Assembly: GCA_026125895.1 (NCBI GenBank)
Contig: JAHCKG010000025.1
Location: 1-64,000, forward strand
DNA: 64,000 nucleotides
Source of the DNA: Pseudolabrys sp.
GTDB lineage: Bacteria; Pseudomonadota; Alphaproteobacteria; Rhizobiales; Xanthobacteraceae
Reading direction: 5' to 3'
The notes below the pieces were generated by a model. It was not told the DNA's origin and ran no database searches. It worked only from the letters and a program-made list of their open reading frames with translations. Shown here in pieces: positions 32,195 through 40,577 of the stretch. The translations under genes were made by a program, and so were the position numbers. The first letter of the stretch is position 1. Each line of letters opens with the position of its first letter.

Positions 32195-32207
32195 CGGCCT
32201 GCACTTC

Positions 32208-32338
32208 ACCCTCCCCCTTGTGGGGAGGGTCGCGAGCGCTAGCGAGCGGGGTGGGGGTAGTGGCGATTATCGTCGACCCCCACCCCGACTGCTTTCGTTG
32301 CACTCAAGCAGTCGACCCTCCCCACAAGGGGGAGGGTA
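32208..32338. repeat. Palindromic element (ACCCTCCCCCTTGTGGGGAGGGT class)
   Basis: The left hairpin ACCCTCCCCCTTGTGGGGAGGGT and right hairpin ACCCTCCCCACAAGGGGGAGGGT flank GAGCGGGGTGGGGGT and ACCCCCACCCCGACTG. It is nearly identical in plan to 59725-59852 and 60721-60850. Confidence 0.88.
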
Positions 32339-32402
32339 AGAGAGTGCGGCTCAAACAAACGTTCTACTATCACGTTCTAGTATTCATCTTCCCGGCTGCT
32401 AC

Positions 32403-33335
32403 GTGAGCCTCATGCACGGCGGACATTCGCATTCCCACGACCACGGCCATTCGCACGCGCCGACGAACTTCGGCCGCACCTTTGCGATCGCCACCGGCCT
32501 CAACATCGCGCTGGTCGCGGCGCAGTTCGTCTTCGGCCTGTGGGCCAATTCGCTGGCGCTGATCGCCGACGCCGGACACAACCTCAGCGACGTCATGGGC
32601 CTGGTGCTGGCCTGGGCGGCCTTCGCCTTCGCCGCCTGGCGGCCGTCGAGCGGCTACACCTACCAGATGCGTGCCGGCTCGATCCTCGCCGCGCTGGCCA
32701 ATGCGCTGCTGCTGGTCGCTGCCGTCGCCATCATCGCCTGGGAGGCAATCGGCCGCTTCAGCGAACCGGAGCCGGTGGCCGGCGGCACGGTCATGGCGCT
32801 CGCCGCCATCGGCGTCGTCGTCAACGGCTTCTCCGCCTGGCTGCTCAGTCACGGCAGCAAGTCCGACCTCAACATGCACGGCGCCTTCCTGCACATGGTG
32901 GCCGATGCCGCGGTCTCGGTCGCCGTCATCCTCGCCGGCCTCGGTATCTGGCTGACCGGCTGGCAGTGGCTCGATCCCGCCGTCAGCTTGCTGATCTCGC
33001 TGGTCATCCTCATCGGCACCTGGCGGCTGCTGCGCGACTCGCTGCGGCTGGCGCTCAACGCCGCGCCGCGCGCGATCGACCTTGCCGCCGTGCGTGAATA
33101 CCTCGAAAGCCTGCCGGAGGTCGGCGGCCTGCACGACCTGCACATCTGGGCGATGAGCACGACCGAGAACGCGCTCACCTGTCATATTGTCACACCCGCC
33201 GGGCACCCCGGCGACGCGTTTCTCCACCGGGTCGCCGACGATCTGGAACACCGTTTCGGCATCGGCCACACCACGGTGCAGGTCGAACTCGAGATGCACG
33301 CGAGCTGCCCCACCGCCTGCCAGCCGATGCAATAA
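32403..33335 (+). CDS. Cation diffusion facilitator (CDF) metal exporter
   Basis: This 310-residue inner-membrane antiporter expels Zn, Co or Ni in exchange for protons. A His-rich N-terminus (HGGHSHSHDHGHSH) precedes six TM helices. The transport site is DAGHNLSD in TM2 and HMVADAAVS in TM5 (HxxxD pairs). The C-terminal cytoplasmic domain (about 215-310) has LHDLHIWAMSTTENALTCHIV and GIGHTTVQVELE, the fold that binds metal at the dimer interface; CPTAC near the end could add ligands. The start is GTG 32403, or ATG 32412; neither has a good Shine-Dalgarno site. The DUF1007 and NicO-like genes follow, pointing to Co/Ni. Confidence 0.93.
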   Translation: MSLMHGGHSHSHDHGHSHAPTNFGRTFAIATGLNIALVAAQFVFGLWANSLALIADAGHNLSDVMGLVLAWAAFAFAAWRPSSGYTYQMRAGSILAALANALLLVAAVAIIAWEAIGRFSEPEPVAGGTVMALAAIGVVVNGFSAWLLSHGSKSDLNMHGAFLHMVADAAVSVAVILAGLGIWLTGWQWLDPAVSLLISLVILIGTWRLLRDSLRLALNAAPRAIDLAAVREYLESLPEVGGLHDLHIWAMSTTENALTCHIVTPAGHPGDAFLHRVADDLEHRFGIGHTTVQVELEMHASCPTACQPMQ

Positions 33336-33407
33336 CCTTTACGCGACGCCGCCCCGTTTCCGCCGCAGACTGTGCTAATGGTGGCCGGCATCCACGGTTC
33401 GGCGGTC

Positions 33408-34058
33408 ATGACCCTATCCCGGCTTTTTCTGGCGATTACATCTTTTGCGGCGATGCTCGCGCTCACGGCGCCGGCGTCCGCCCACCCGCATGTGTGGGTG
33501 ACGATGACGTCGGAACTGGTCTACGCCCCGGACGGCACCCTGACCGGTATCCGCCACGCCTGGGCCTTCGACGACATGTTCTCGGCCTTCGCCACGCAGG
33601 GCTATGAGAGCAAGGTCAAGGGTCAGTTCACCCGCGAAGAACTCGAGCCGCTCGCCAAGGTCAATGTCGAGTCGCTCAAGGAATACGATTACTTCACCTA
33701 CGTCACCGCCGACGGCAAGAAGGTGAAGCTCAAGGATCCGGCGCCCGGCTATTACCTTGACTGGAAGGATGCGGTGCTGACGCTGCACTTCACGCTGCCG
33801 GTCGAGGAACCGGTCAAGGCCAAGGAATTGCGCGTCGATGTCTACGATCCGTCGATCTTCGTCGATTTCGAATTCGCCAAGAAGGATCCGGCGCGGCTCG
33901 TCGATGCGCCGGCCCATTGCAAGATGGATGTCGTGCTGCCGCGCGAGATGACCTTCGCCGAGGGCAAGGCGCTGAGCATGATCCCGGCCGATCAGCCCAA
34001 TGTCTCAATGGCCATCGGCTCGGAATTCGCCAACAAGATTCTCGTTCACTGTCCTTGA
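33408..34058 (+). CDS. DUF1007 periplasmic protein (Ni/Co-associated)
   Basis: This 216-residue exported protein has a signal peptide (residues 1-25) and a mature start HPHVWV, the signature of DUF1007. An N-terminal His-x-His motif of this kind can bind a divalent metal through the terminal amine. The rest is beta-rich (TSELVYAPDGTLTGIRHAWAFDDMFSAFATQG). DUF1007 genes recur next to NicO/RcnA-like permeases, as here (41 bases between genes), so a periplasmic metal-handling role is likely. ATG 33408 puts the signal peptide exactly at the N-terminus; an upstream ATG at 33378 would add ten residues. Biochemical function is unknown. Confidence 0.85.
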   Translation: MTLSRLFLAITSFAAMLALTAPASAHPHVWVTMTSELVYAPDGTLTGIRHAWAFDDMFSAFATQGYESKVKGQFTREELEPLAKVNVESLKEYDYFTYVTADGKKVKLKDPAPGYYLDWKDAVLTLHFTLPVEEPVKAKELRVDVYDPSIFVDFEFAKKDPARLVDAPAHCKMDVVLPREMTFAEGKALSMIPADQPNVSMAIGSEFANKILVHCP

Positions 34059-34098
34059 CCTTCCACCATCGCGGGGCGGCGATCCGGGAACATCATCG

Positions 34099-35238
34099 AT
34101 GCCAAATCTGCCGCCGCGCTTTCGTGTTTCGCAGCCTCTGCTGTTCGCCGCCGCCGTCGCGCTGATCGCGCTCGCGGTCGATACGGCTTCGGCCGCGCCG
34201 TTCGGCATGTCGGCGGGCGGCGCGCCGGCGCCGGTCGGCGGTTTCGCCGGCTGGATCCTGATGCAGCAGGCGAGCTTCTACCGCATGCTGTCCGGCGCCA
34301 TCCGCGCCGCCAAGGCCGACGGCACCGCCGCCGTCGGTCTGATGGGCATTTCGTTTGCCTATGGTGTGTTCCACGCCGCCGGCCCCGGCCATGGCAAGGC
34401 AGTGATCTCGTCCTATCTCGTCGCCAACAACGAAACCTGGAAACGCGGCATCGCGCTGTCCTTCGTGTCGGCTGTGCTTCAGGCTTTCACCGCCATCGCC
34501 ATTGTCGCCATCGCCGCGGTGCTGCTCGGCGCTACCTCGAAAGTGATGGGCGACACCGTGCGGGTCGTCGAGACCGTGAGCTACGCGCTGATCGTCGTCA
34601 TCGGCCTGCGGCTCACCTGGGTAAAGGGCAGGGCGTTTCTCAAGTTGCTGATGCCGGGCTCCGCGCCGCAGCTTGCGCATGCGCATGCCGGCCACGACCA
34701 CGGCCATGCTCACGCGCATGCTCATCACGATCACGATCACAAGCACGATCATGCGCACGGTCACGGCCATGCCCACGTGCACGATCACGTCCACTCGGCG
34801 GCTTGTGCGCACGGTCATCATCACGACCACGATCACGACGATGACGGGCACGCCTGGGGCCACGCCCACGCGCCCGAGCCGAGCGAGTTGACGGGCAAGC
34901 ACTGGCTGCGCAAGGGCCTCGCCGCCGTCGTCGCGGTGGGCCTGCGGCCCTGTTCGGGCGCCATCATCGTGCTGGTGTTTGCGCTGGCGCAGGGTCTGTT
35001 CTGGGTCGGCGTCGCCTCGACCTTCGTCATGGGCATCGGCACGGCGATCACCGTCTCCACCATTGCCACCCTTGCGGTGATGGCGCGCGGCGTCGCCGGC
35101 CGCATTGCGGCGTCGAAATCCGGCGGCGGCATGTTGCTGCTGCGCGGTTTCGAGGCCGCCGCAGCGGTGCTCATCGTCGTCTTCGGCGTGCTGCTGTTGA
35201 CCGGCTACATGGTCAGCGAGCGCATGATCGGGGTGTGA
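34099..35238 (+). CDS. NicO/RcnA-like nickel/cobalt transporter with long His loop
   Basis: This 379-residue protein has a signal-like first helix followed by about six TM segments. The motif GVFHAAGPGHGKAVISSYLVA near residue 92 and a later GLRPCSGAIIVLVFALAQGLFWVG are typical of the NicO/RcnA family. Between them lies a cytoplasmic or periplasmic loop of about 70 residues made almost only of His, Asp, Ala and Gly (HAHAGHDHGHAHAHAHHDHD and onward). RcnA exports Ni and Co, while other relatives import; direction is not readable from sequence. ATG 34099 is chosen over an earlier frame start that overlaps the DUF1007 gene. It is probably co-transcribed with DUF1007. Confidence 0.87.
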   Translation: MPNLPPRFRVSQPLLFAAAVALIALAVDTASAAPFGMSAGGAPAPVGGFAGWILMQQASFYRMLSGAIRAAKADGTAAVGLMGISFAYGVFHAAGPGHGKAVISSYLVANNETWKRGIALSFVSAVLQAFTAIAIVAIAAVLLGATSKVMGDTVRVVETVSYALIVVIGLRLTWVKGRAFLKLLMPGSAPQLAHAHAGHDHGHAHAHAHHDHDHKHDHAHGHGHAHVHDHVHSAACAHGHHHDHDHDDDGHAWGHAHAPEPSELTGKHWLRKGLAAVVAVGLRPCSGAIIVLVFALAQGLFWVGVASTFVMGIGTAITVSTIATLAVMARGVAGRIAASKSGGGMLLLRGFEAAAAVLIVVFGVLLLTGYMVSERMIGV

Positions 35239-35306
35239 GATCTTCGCGGATGGTTGAGCCTGCTATCGCCGCTTAGGAATGGCCAGAACGAAGCGGGGCC
35301 GCTAGT

Positions 35307-35399
35307 CTTCCGCTCGTCCCCGCAAAAGCGGGGACCCAGGAGCGGCAATCGCAGCGTCGCGCTGGAACTGGATTCCCGCTTTCGCGGGAATGAGCGGAG
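35307..35399. repeat. Palindromic repeat (CCGCTCGTCCCCGC class)
   Basis: The left hairpin GTCCCCGCAAAAGCGGGGAC and right hairpin ATTCCCGCTTTCGCGGGAAT are bracketed by CCGCTC and GAGCGG. It is the mirror arrangement of 21052-21132. Confidence 0.82.
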
Positions 35400-35417
35400 T
35401 GTGTAGCGGCGCGCATC

Positions 35418-36458
35418 ATGTCGAATAAATTTTTGCGAGATATCGGCGTCGAGCATCCCATCGTGCTCGGCCCGATGGCCGGCGGCGCCGGCTCCCCGGC
35501 GCTGGTCGCGGCGGTGTCGAATGCCGGCGGTCTCGGTTCCTTCGGCGCGGCCTATCTGACGCCACAGCAGATCCTCGATACGGTCAAGGAAATCCGCGGC
35601 CTCACATCGAAGCCGATCGCGCTCAATTTGTTCGCCGGCGGCTATGAGCCGGAACGCGTCGTCGAGCCGGGCCCGATGCTGGCGGTGGTGGGACGCGCGC
35701 ATGAACGTCTCGGCCTCGCGCCGCCGACATTGCCGCCCAATCCCGCCTCGCCGTTCGACGCGCAGCTCGAAGCCATCATCGCCGCGAAGCCCGCGCTGTT
35801 CTCCTTCACCTTCGGCGTGCCGAGCGCGCAGCAGATCGCACGCGTGCAGAAGGCCGGCATCCCGGTGTGCGGCACGGCGACGACCGTGGAGGAGGCCAGG
35901 GTGCTGGCCGCTGCCGGCGTCGATGCCATCGCCGCGCAGGGCGAGGAGGCCGGCGCGCATCGCGGCACCTTCCTGCGCAACGCCGAGGAATCGATGGTGC
36001 CGACCTATGAACTCGTGCGCGATGTGTTCGCGGCGACGAAGCTGCCGGTGTTCGCCTCCGGCGGCCTGATGGACGGCGCCGATATCCGCCGCGCCATCGA
36101 GGCCGGCGCACAGGCGGCCCAACTCGGCACTGCGTTTCTGCTGTGCCCGGAGAGCGGCGTGCAGGAGCCGTATCGCGACGCGCTGCGCAAGCGCGAGGAT
36201 ACGACGGTCATCACGCGTGTCTATTCCGGCCGCGCCGCGCGCGGTCTGCGCAATCGTTTCATCGATGAGTGCGACGGCGTGCCGGTGTTGCCGTTCCGCC
36301 AGCAGAACGATTTGACGCGGCCGATGCGCACCGAGTCGGGCAAGAAAGGCCTGCCGGATTACATCTCGCTGTGGGCCGGTCGCGGCGTGACGCGCATTCG
36401 AGAAATGCCGGCGCCCGAACTGGTGCGCACGCTAGTGATGGAAATCGGCGGGCGTTAG
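35418..36458 (+). CDS. Nitronate monooxygenase-family flavoprotein (2-nitropropane dioxygenase-like)
   Basis: This 346-residue TIM-barrel FMN enzyme oxidises alkyl nitronates in the characterised members. FMN-binding segments are IVLGPMAGGAGSPALVAAVSNAGGLGSFG (about 16-44), IALNLFAGG, and the phosphate-binding VFASGGLMDGADIRRAIEAGAQAAQLGTAF. The active-site His sits in QGEEAGAHRGTF. The start ATG 35418 has no obvious Shine-Dalgarno site and directly follows a repeat element. Its last 27 bases overlap the end of the convergent nitrile hydratase accessory gene. Related enzymes can be NADH:quinone reductases, so the substrate is not fixed. Confidence 0.88.
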   Translation: MSNKFLRDIGVEHPIVLGPMAGGAGSPALVAAVSNAGGLGSFGAAYLTPQQILDTVKEIRGLTSKPIALNLFAGGYEPERVVEPGPMLAVVGRAHERLGLAPPTLPPNPASPFDAQLEAIIAAKPALFSFTFGVPSAQQIARVQKAGIPVCGTATTVEEARVLAAAGVDAIAAQGEEAGAHRGTFLRNAEESMVPTYELVRDVFAATKLPVFASGGLMDGADIRRAIEAGAQAAQLGTAFLLCPESGVQEPYRDALRKREDTTVITRVYSGRAARGLRNRFIDECDGVPVLPFRQQNDLTRPMRTESGKKGLPDYISLWAGRGVTRIREMPAPELVRTLVMEIGGR

Positions 36459-36815
36459 CTCGATCGGCTTGCCGTGCGGCGTGCGATCGCAGGCGTGCTC
36501 CCAGGCATGGCGATAGTCGTGCAAGGTGTCGCGCGAAGCGACGCCCTTCTCGGCGACCAGCCGCTCCAGAGTCGCCAGCCAGTGCAGGTAATAGGTCTCG
36601 CCGGTGTCCGGATCGCCGGCGGCCTGCGCGCGCTTGATTTCGTCGGAGAGCGTCGCCGCCCATTCGTTCCAGGTGAACACGCCGCGCTCGTGCAGCGCCA
36701 GCGCAATCGCAAAAGCCTGCGCCTGCCACGGCTCCTTGAACACCGGGCCGTCGTCGTCCTGCGGAATGCTCGGCACGGCGCGAGCGGCATTCAGGGCAGC
36801 GGCGCTGTCCATCAC
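36432..36815 (-). CDS. Nitrile hydratase accessory protein (metallochaperone type)
   Basis: This 127-residue protein shares the nitrile hydratase beta-subunit N-terminal fold: GPVFKEPWQAQAFAIALALHERGVFTWNEWAATLSDEI and YYLHWLATLERLVAEKG are characteristic. In cobalt-type systems such small proteins bind the alpha subunit and help insert cobalt into the CTLCSC site. It starts inside the last codons of the beta gene (overlap of 4 bases), so the three genes are translationally coupled. It ends with HACDRTPHGKPIELTPADFHH. The 3' end overlaps the nitronate monooxygenase gene on the other strand. Confidence 0.9.
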   Translation of the reverse strand: MMDSAAALNAARAVPSIPQDDDGPVFKEPWQAQAFAIALALHERGVFTWNEWAATLSDEIKRAQAAGDPDTGETYYLHWLATLERLVAEKGVASRDTLHDYRHAWEHACDRTPHGKPIELTPADFHH

Positions 36816-37471
36816 AGCTTCTCCAGATACGGCTCGAAGGCGTCAATCGACACCTTCAGCGTCGGGTCGGCGTCGTCGCCCCACAATTCGCGGGCATCGA
36901 ACACCACGGTGTAGAGCCACTGCGGATGATCGCCCTTGAAGTGCGCATTGGTGTCGGGAAATACATGGCAGCCGTTGATGCGCTCGACGATGCCGGTGTG
37001 GCCGCGCACGTAACGCGGCAGCCGCGTATGCGTCACCGGGTTGATGTTCCTAGCCCGCACCTTGTCGCCGGGCTTGAACATGGCGGGACCCTGCGGCTCG
37101 CGGGCGAAGCTGCCGCGCGTCTCGCAGCGCTTGACGTCTTGCGGTGTGAACGGCCCGCGCAGCAGCGGCGGGCTCGTGTGCAGCGAATGGCCGGCTTCGA
37201 CCTCGTCGGCGCCGACCATGTTGCGTTCGATGAGCTGGTTCTCGATGGCGAGAAACCACTTCTGATAATACGAGCTCGCCAGATAGACCTCCGGCGGCAG
37301 CGACTCGCGGGCAAATCGCTGCGAGTCGATGTTGACGCCGCCATTGGCGCCCATCGCGCGCACCATGGCCATGACGCGGCCTTCCCATTGTTCATGGAAG
37401 GTTGGCTCGTTGGCTTCGGCCTCGACCTTGCCGAAACCGTCCATGCCGCCCATGTCATGAACGCCGTTCAT
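36812..37471 (-). CDS. nthB: Nitrile hydratase subunit beta
   Basis: This 219-residue subunit supports the catalytic alpha subunit in converting nitriles to amides. It opens with the family hallmark [16 protein letters not shown], then [17 protein letters not shown] (helical domain) and, at the C-terminus, the SH3-like barrel [36 protein letters not shown] and [16 protein letters not shown]. The Arg residues of the barrel contact the alpha-subunit cysteine cluster in known structures. It overlaps the alpha gene by 4 bases and the accessory gene by 4 bases. Length is standard. Confidence 0.96.
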   Translation of the reverse strand: MNGVHDMGGMDGFGKVEAEANEPTFHEQWEGRVMAMVRAMGANGGVNIDSQRFARESLPPEVYLASSYYQKWFLAIENQLIERNMVGADEVEAGHSLHTSPPLLRGPFTPQDVKRCETRGSFAREPQGPAMFKPGDKVRARNINPVTHTRLPRYVRGHTGIVERINGCHVFPDTNAHFKGDHPQWLYTVVFDARELWGDDADPTLKVSIDAFEPYLEKL

Positions 37472-38106
37472 GATTTCTGCTCCGCGGGAGCCTTCGGCAG
37501 CCCGGTGCCGATCATGGAATCGCGCGTCACGAGTTCGGCGAGCTTGTCCTCGCTCCAGCCATCAGTGCCGGCAGGGCGCATCGGCAATACGAGGAAGCGC
37601 GTCTCCGCCGTCGAATCCCAGACGCGGATTTCGGTGTCTTTCGGCAGGCTGACGCCGAAGTCGGCGAGCACGCCGCGCGGGTCCTTCACTGCGCGCGAGC
37701 GGTATGGCGCGGCCTTGTACCAGACCGGCGGCAGGCCGAGCATTTCCCACGGGTAGCAGGAGCACAAAGTACAGACGACCATGTTGTGGCGCTGCGGCGT
37801 GTTCTCGACCGCGATCAGGTGATCGCCGGTGCGGGCGAAGTGGCCGAGCGCGTTGATGGCCTTGGTGGCGTCGGCGAGCAGCGCCTGCTTGAACGCGGGA
37901 TCGCTCCAGGCCTTGGCGACGACGGCGGCGCCGTTGCGCGGGCCGATCTTGGTCTCGTACATCTCGACGATGGCGTCGAGCGCCTTGGGATCGACGTAAC
38001 CCTTCTCGGTCAGGATCGTTTCCAGCGCGCGCACGCGCAACTGCGTCTCCGACAGCTCGGAATGTTCGTGATCGTGGTGATGATCGTGGTCGTGGTCATG
38101 AGCCAT
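37468..38106 (-). CDS. nthA: Nitrile hydratase subunit alpha, cobalt type, with His-rich N-terminus
   Basis: This 212-residue catalytic subunit binds the metal through [10 protein letters not shown] (C112, C115, C117). Thr after the first Cys marks the non-corrin cobalt class; iron enzymes have Ser. Following motifs [20 protein letters not shown] and [25 protein letters not shown] are standard. Unusual is the extreme N-terminus [20 protein letters not shown], with seven His residues, which may collect cobalt for the active site. The gene is the first of alpha, beta, accessory. A nucleoside-deaminase-like gene lies 41 bases upstream in the same direction. Confidence 0.97.
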   Translation of the reverse strand: MAHDHDHDHHHDHEHSELSETQLRVRALETILTEKGYVDPKALDAIVEMYETKIGPRNGAAVVAKAWSDPAFKQALLADATKAINALGHFARTGDHLIAVENTPQRHNMVVCTLCSCYPWEMLGLPPVWYKAAPYRSRAVKDPRGVLADFGVSLPKDTEIRVWDSTAETRFLVLPMRPAGTDGWSEDKLAELVTRDSMIGTGLPKAPAEQKS

Positions 38107-38147
38107 GGCGGCAGCTTAGCGCGCCGCCCCGGCGCGCGGAAGCCGGA

Positions 38148-38627
38148 TCAGTCCCACACGCCCTCATGCAATTCCGCCGCCTCGTCCTCGAGCAGCGGGC
38201 CGACCACCTCGGTCGGCCTCTGGCCGGCGGCGAACACGGTGCGGCAGGGCAGCGACAAGGTCGGGTTCTCCGGATGGTTGCCGGTGATCTCCTTGAGCCG
38301 CGCTTCCGACAGGCCGTAGACGACGCGGCCGATGCCGGCCCAATAGATGGCGCCGGCGCACATCGCACAGGGCTCGGCCGAAGAATACAACGTGCACTCG
38401 GCCAGTTCCTCCGGCTCGAAGGCCTTGCAGGCGGCGGTGGCGAGCAGCCGCTCGGCGTGGCCGGTCATGTCGCCGTCCGGCAGGTAGCCATTTTCCATCT
38501 CCAGCAGGACCTCGCCGTCCGGCCCGGCCAGCACGGCGCCGAACGGGTGGTTGCCGCGCTCGAGGGCGCGGTCGGCGACGTCGAAGGCGCGCCGCAGCAG
38601 ATCGTCATCGGGCATCGGCATACTCAA
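38148..38627 (-). CDS. Cytidine/deoxycytidylate-fold nucleoside or base deaminase
   Basis: This 159-residue zinc enzyme of the CDA superfamily has the catalytic motif HAE (TGHAERLL) and, 28 or so residues later, EPCAMCAGAIYWAGIGRVVYG, which supplies the two Cys ligands. It is nearer to the guanine deaminase / tRNA adenosine deaminase-like group (PCxMC) than to cytidine deaminase. ATG 38627 encodes MSMPMPDDD; other Met starts follow closely. It precedes the nitrile hydratase genes by 41 bases and could be co-transcribed, which would be odd for housekeeping tRNA editing, so a catabolic deaminase is more likely. The substrate is unknown. Confidence 0.85.
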   Translation of the reverse strand: MSMPMPDDDLLRRAFDVADRALERGNHPFGAVLAGPDGEVLLEMENGYLPDGDMTGHAERLLATAACKAFEPEELAECTLYSSAEPCAMCAGAIYWAGIGRVVYGLSEARLKEITGNHPENPTLSLPCRTVFAAGQRPTEVVGPLLEDEAAELHEGVWD

Positions 38628-38683
38628 TACATCCTTGTCAGCCTCGTTTAGCGCGAAGCCGGCTGCTATGTCATCATGCCATC

Positions 38684-39199
38684 ATGACCCGGATTGCCGA
38701 CGCCATCGACAGCCTGACCCGCGCCATCGGCCGCAGCGTGGCCTGGCTGGTGCTTGCCATCGTTCTGCTGCAATTCGTTCTCGTGTTGGCCCGCTATCTG
38801 TTCGGCTTCGGTTCGATCTGGCTCAACGAGTCGGTGATCTACGGCCACGCCACACTGTTCCTGATGGCGGCGGCCTGGACGCTGCAAACCGGCGGTCATG
38901 TCCGGGTCGATATTTTCTATGCCGACGCGGCGCCGCGCAGCCGGGCCGTCATCGACCTCTTTGGCAGCCTGCTGTTGCTGCTGCCCTTCGCGCTGCTGCT
39001 GCTTTATCTCGCGCTGCCCTTCGCGGCGCGCTCCTGGGCCGTGCTGGAACGTTCGCAGGAAACCAGCGGCCTGCCTTTCGTCTACCTGCTGAAGACGTTG
39101 GTTCCGGTGTTTGCCGTGCTGATGGCGCTGCAGGGCATCGCCCAGGCGATCCGCAGCGTGAGTGTGCTTCGCGGCGAGAGGCACAATGTCGCTTCCTGA
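38684..39199 (+). CDS. TRAP transporter small permease (DctQ family)
   Basis: This 171-residue four-TM protein is the small subunit of a TRAP transporter. Landmarks are the RYLFGFGSIWLNESVIYGHATLFLMAAAWTLQTGGHVRVDIFY segment, which contains the conserved E and the GGHVRVD motif. It overlaps the large permease gene by 14 bases. No binding-protein gene of the DctP type is present in this window near it, so the third component must be encoded elsewhere. ATG 38684 is the first start after a short AT-rich spacer from the divergent deaminase gene. Confidence 0.93.
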   Translation: MTRIADAIDSLTRAIGRSVAWLVLAIVLLQFVLVLARYLFGFGSIWLNESVIYGHATLFLMAAAWTLQTGGHVRVDIFYADAAPRSRAVIDLFGSLLLLLPFALLLLYLALPFAARSWAVLERSQETSGLPFVYLLKTLVPVFAVLMALQGIAQAIRSVSVLRGERHNVAS

Positions 39200-40559
39200 A
39201 CTTTTCTCGATCCTGCTCGTCGTCGTCGCCATCGCCGCGCTGATGGTCGGCTATCCCGTCGCGTTGACTTTGGCCGGCATCTCGCTGGCCTTCGCCTTCC
39301 TCGGCGACGCGCTTGGCCTGATGAACTTCGCCATTCTCGGCGCGCTGCCGCAGCGCATCTACGGCGTCATGACCAACGACGTGCTCATGGCGCTGCCGAT
39401 GTTCGTCTTCATGGGCGTGATGCTGGAGCAATCGCGCATCGCCGAGGACCTGCTCGAGCGCGTCGGCCGCCTGTTCGGCCGGCTGCGCGGCGGCCTCGGC
39501 TTCGCCGTGGTGCTGGTCGGCGCGCTGCTCGCGGCCTCGACCGGCATTGTCGGCGCCACCGCGGTGACGATGGGCCTCATCATGCTGCCGGCGATGCTGC
39601 GCCACGGCTACGATCCGCGGCTCGCCGCCGGCACGGTGGCGGCCTCAGCCACGCTCGCGCAGATCGTGCCGCCGTCCACGGTGCTGGTCATCCTCGGCGA
39701 TCAGCTCAACATCGCCTATCAGGCGGCGCAACTGGCGCAGGGCACCTTCGCTCCCAATGTCGTCTCGGTCGGCGACCTGTTCGCCGGCGCGCTGGGGCCG
39801 GCGCTGCTGCTGGTCGCGCTGTATCTCGCTTATGTCGCGTTCATCGCCTGGCTGAAGCCGCACAGCGCGCCGGCCGTCGCCGCCGCCGCCGTACCGGCGG
39901 GCAGCCTGATCGAGGCGCTGCTGGCGCCGGTCGTGCTCATCGTCGCGGTGCTCGGCTCGATCCTGTTCGGCGTCGCGACGCCGACCGAGGCTGCCTCGGT
40001 CGGCGCCGTCGGCGCCATCCTGCTCGCATGGCGCCGCGCGCCCATTCTCGCGCTGCTGCGGCCGGTGGCGGAGAAGACGACGCAGATCACGGCGATGATC
40101 TTCCTCATTCTCATCGGCGCGACGATGTTCAGCCTGGTGTTCCGCGCGCTCGGCGGCGACGATCTCGTCTCGCGCGCGCTGACGCATCTGCCGGGCGGCG
40201 CCGCCGGTGCGGTGCTGGTGGTGATGCTGGCGATCTTCCTGCTCGGCTTCGTCATGGACGCCTTCGAGATCGTCTTCGTCGTCGTGCCGATCGTGGCGCC
40301 GGCGCTTCTGAAGCTGCCGGGCATCGACCCGGTCTGGCTCGGCATCATGATGGCGGTGAATTTGCAGACCTCCTACATGCATCCGCCGCTCGGCCCGACC
40401 TTGTTCTACCTGCGCGGCGTCGCGCCAAAGGAAATCACGACGCGGCACATCTATGTCGGCGTCATTCCGTTCGTCGCGATCCAGCTCGTCGCGCTGATCG
40501 TGCTGTGGTTCTGGCCGGGGCTTGCCACCGCGCTGCCGCACGCGTTGTATGGGCGGTAA
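39186..40559 (+). CDS. TRAP transporter large permease (DctM family)
   Basis: This 457-residue transporter subunit of about 12 TM helices couples solute entry to Na+ or H+. Family segments: MALPMFVFMGVMLEQSRIAEDLLE, TGIVGATAVTMGLIMLPAML, ATLAQIVPPSTVLVILGDQ, and VATPTEAASVGAVGA; near the end MAVNLQTSYMHPPLGPTLFYLRGVAP resembles the subgroup for mannitol, haloaromatic or keto-acid transport. ATG 39186 is inside the last codons of the small permease gene, so translation is coupled. The SDR gene follows 18 bases later and may act on the imported compound. Confidence 0.94.
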   Translation: MSLPELFSILLVVVAIAALMVGYPVALTLAGISLAFAFLGDALGLMNFAILGALPQRIYGVMTNDVLMALPMFVFMGVMLEQSRIAEDLLERVGRLFGRLRGGLGFAVVLVGALLAASTGIVGATAVTMGLIMLPAMLRHGYDPRLAAGTVAASATLAQIVPPSTVLVILGDQLNIAYQAAQLAQGTFAPNVVSVGDLFAGALGPALLLVALYLAYVAFIAWLKPHSAPAVAAAAVPAGSLIEALLAPVVLIVAVLGSILFGVATPTEAASVGAVGAILLAWRRAPILALLRPVAEKTTQITAMIFLILIGATMFSLVFRALGGDDLVSRALTHLPGGAAGAVLVVMLAIFLLGFVMDAFEIVFVVVPIVAPALLKLPGIDPVWLGIMMAVNLQTSYMHPPLGPTLFYLRGVAPKEITTRHIYVGVIPFVAIQLVALIVLWFWPGLATALPHALYGR

Positions 40560-40577
40560 CGAAGAGGGAAGACGCCC

